64,000 bases of DNA from Chloroflexi bacterium AL-N1. GTDB lineage: Bacteria; Chloroflexota; Chloroflexia; Chloroflexales; Roseiflexaceae. A model generated the notes under the pieces. It saw nothing but the letters and a program-made list of their open reading frames with translations, made no database searches and was not told where the DNA came from. How positions within the stretch are numbered: the first letter of the stretch is position 1; every line of letters starts with the position of its first letter. Below, piece after piece: positions 63,007-64,000 of this stretch. The stretch lies in NCBI GenBank assembly GCA_013122435.1, contig WYDT01000008.1, forward strand, positions 248,001 through 312,000. The letters run 5' to 3'. The translations under genes and the position numbers were made by a program.

Positions 63007-64000
63007 ATGCCACATCACCATTCCTCTACACGTACATCCCTACTCTTGAGTATCTTGCTACTTGTCACTCTCGTGATAGGTCAGCCTCTCCCACACAGTC
63101 AGGCTGCGTCAGCGCACGCTGAGCAAGAATCGACTCTCCAACAAGCTGGATGCCCTGCCGCACCAGCCGATCTTGACGATATTATCGAACGTCCCAACTT
63201 CTGTGTCTATTATGACTCAGACAATGTAACGGAGGCGCAAGCCATTGTCGCTGCAAACCACGTGCAAGCCTATTGGGATCGGTATACTGACGATTTTGGA
63301 TTTAACGAACCAGCTTATACGGGAAAACTCGAGGTTCAACTGACCAATAATGCTGGTTGTAATGGTGGAACAGGGCCAGGCAGCAATGTTATGACGACAT
63401 GGCGTGGCTGTTTTGGCACACCAGAGTCGATCCAGAAAGTCCTAGGACATGAACTTTTCCATCGTGTGCAACTCAACCACGATACCGATTTCACAACCGG
63501 ATTATGGTTCTATGAAGGCACCGCACGAGCTATCGAAGATAATGCGTTTGCGGCAATTGATAATTGGCCAACGTCGCTCACTGCCGTATCATCATCGTTC
63601 AACCAACAGGCAAACACCTATCTTGCCTCAACCAACGCCGACATTACCAGTGACCCTATGCGCTACAACTCGGCGCTCTGGTGGAAATATTTTAGTGAGC
63701 AATACGGTACGACTCCAACTGAACCTGAACTGGGGGTAGACGCATTGCTCGAACTCTGGCAAGCCGCCGAAACCACCGATAACATCGCCGCTGTCAATCA
63801 GGCATTGAATGCCCTTGGCGCAGGAAGCAACTTCGATACGGCATTTCGTCGTTTTATAGTTGCTAACTGGACTAAAGATCTGACCGATGTTCCTGACGGC
63901 TCATATAACTATATTGATGAAGATCAGGCAGGGAATCCAGCTATCTACGGACCATTGACACCCACCAATGGCGGTACTATTACCATTGGTACCTCAGCCT
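63007..64000 (+). CDS. Secreted HExxH metalloprotease-like protein (3' end outside the window)
   Basis: ATG 63007 follows AAGGAGG by seven bases. The first 331 residues are visible. There is a signal peptide (LLLSILLLVTLVIG, cleavage near HSQAAS). Then comes a domain with the zinc-binding motif VLGHELFHRVQ (near residue 158) and, 21 residues further, LWFYEGTARAIED, whose glutamate fits the third ligand of gluzincins. Later segments (RYNSALWWKYFSEQYG) resemble the helical half of such peptidases. Substrate and family are not identified. The reading frame is open at the window edge. Confidence 0.82.
   Translation, partial: MPHHHSSTRTSLLLSILLLVTLVIGQPLPHSQAASAHAEQESTLQQAGCPAAPADLDDIIERPNFCVYYDSDNVTEAQAIVAANHVQAYWDRYTDDFGFNEPAYTGKLEVQLTNNAGCNGGTGPGSNVMTTWRGCFGTPESIQKVLGHELFHRVQLNHDTDFTTGLWFYEGTARAIEDNAFAAIDNWPTSLTAVSSSFNQQANTYLASTNADITSDPMRYNSALWWKYFSEQYGTTPTEPELGVDALLELWQAAETTDNIAAVNQALNALGAGSNFDTAFRRFIVANWTKDLTDVPDGSYNYIDEDQAGNPAIYGPLTPTNGGTITIGTSA

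Overview
The window looks like chromosomal DNA of a filamentous member of the Chloroflexota (class Chloroflexia-like), with roughly balanced base composition. The reasons are gene content and gene style: GAF/SpoIIE phosphatases with RsbW- and STAS-type partners, CUT1 sugar importers without their own ATPase, GHL10 (DUF187) proteins, DUF4127, DUF2089, SHOCT-like/DUF4097 proteins, Uma2 and TPR proteins. The species is an inference; no rRNA or tRNA gene was found to anchor it.

Layout. 0-1.7 kb: the end of a TPR protein plus a tiny membrane ORF. 1.8-6.3 kb (minus): a partner-switching operon (STAS, kinase-STAS fusion, GAF-SpoIIE phosphatase) and a small membrane protein. 6.8-7.6 kb: a SAM methyltransferase. 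7.8-35.8 kb: a large amino-sugar / cell-wall salvage region in two modules. Module A (7.8-19.8 kb) is GntR, exported GHL10, sugar importer, ROK kinase, DUF4127, FAD oxidoreductase and NanE. A Tat-exported N-acetylmuramoyl-L-alanine amidase (19.8-21.2 kb, minus) separates it from module B (21.3-35.8 kb): GntR, NagZ, NamZ (DUF1343), sugar importer, GNAT, MurQ, BadF-type amino-sugar kinase, exported GHL10, SIS deaminase/isomerase, NagA and AnmK. 36.0-39.2 kb: a glycosyltransferase broken by one stop codon, then a second partner-switching set. 39.3-41.9 kb: Uma2, a nucleotidyltransferase and an M29 aminopeptidase. 42.0-46.7 kb (minus): an envelope-stress-like operon (small ORF, ABC-2 exporter, DUF2089, SHOCT-like protein, DUF4097 protein). 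47.0-49.8 kb: exonuclease-DinG helicase. 50.0-57.2 kb: a decaying region with a broken LuxR regulator, a broken double solute-binding lipoprotein, a frameshifted ECF sigma factor, an intact double solute-binding lipoprotein and a leftover signal peptide. 57.2-60.4 kb: two HTH_42 (AlkX/AlkZ-like) proteins around a DinB protein. 60.5-62.7 kb: a polytopic glycosyltransferase. 63.0 kb to the end: a secreted HExxH metalloprotease-like protein, cut by the window edge.

How the genes work together. In the salvage region the exported proteins (amidase, two GHL10 proteins) would strip peptides from peptidoglycan and cut denuded glycan. The importers would take up short sugars. NagZ and NamZ carry no signal peptide, so terminal GlcNAc and MurNAc would be released inside the cell. 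The kinases, AnmK, MurQ, NanE, NagA and the SIS protein then converge on GlcNAc-6-P and fructose-6-P. Module A contains two genes of unknown function (DUF4127 and the FAD oxidoreductase) and is the best candidate for undescribed chemistry. A second notable signal is a matching pair of ECF-type promoter motifs (GAAAC-17-CGTC) ahead of both double solute-binding genes that flank the ECF sigma gene.

All calls come from reading the sequence and from family knowledge; no database search was run.
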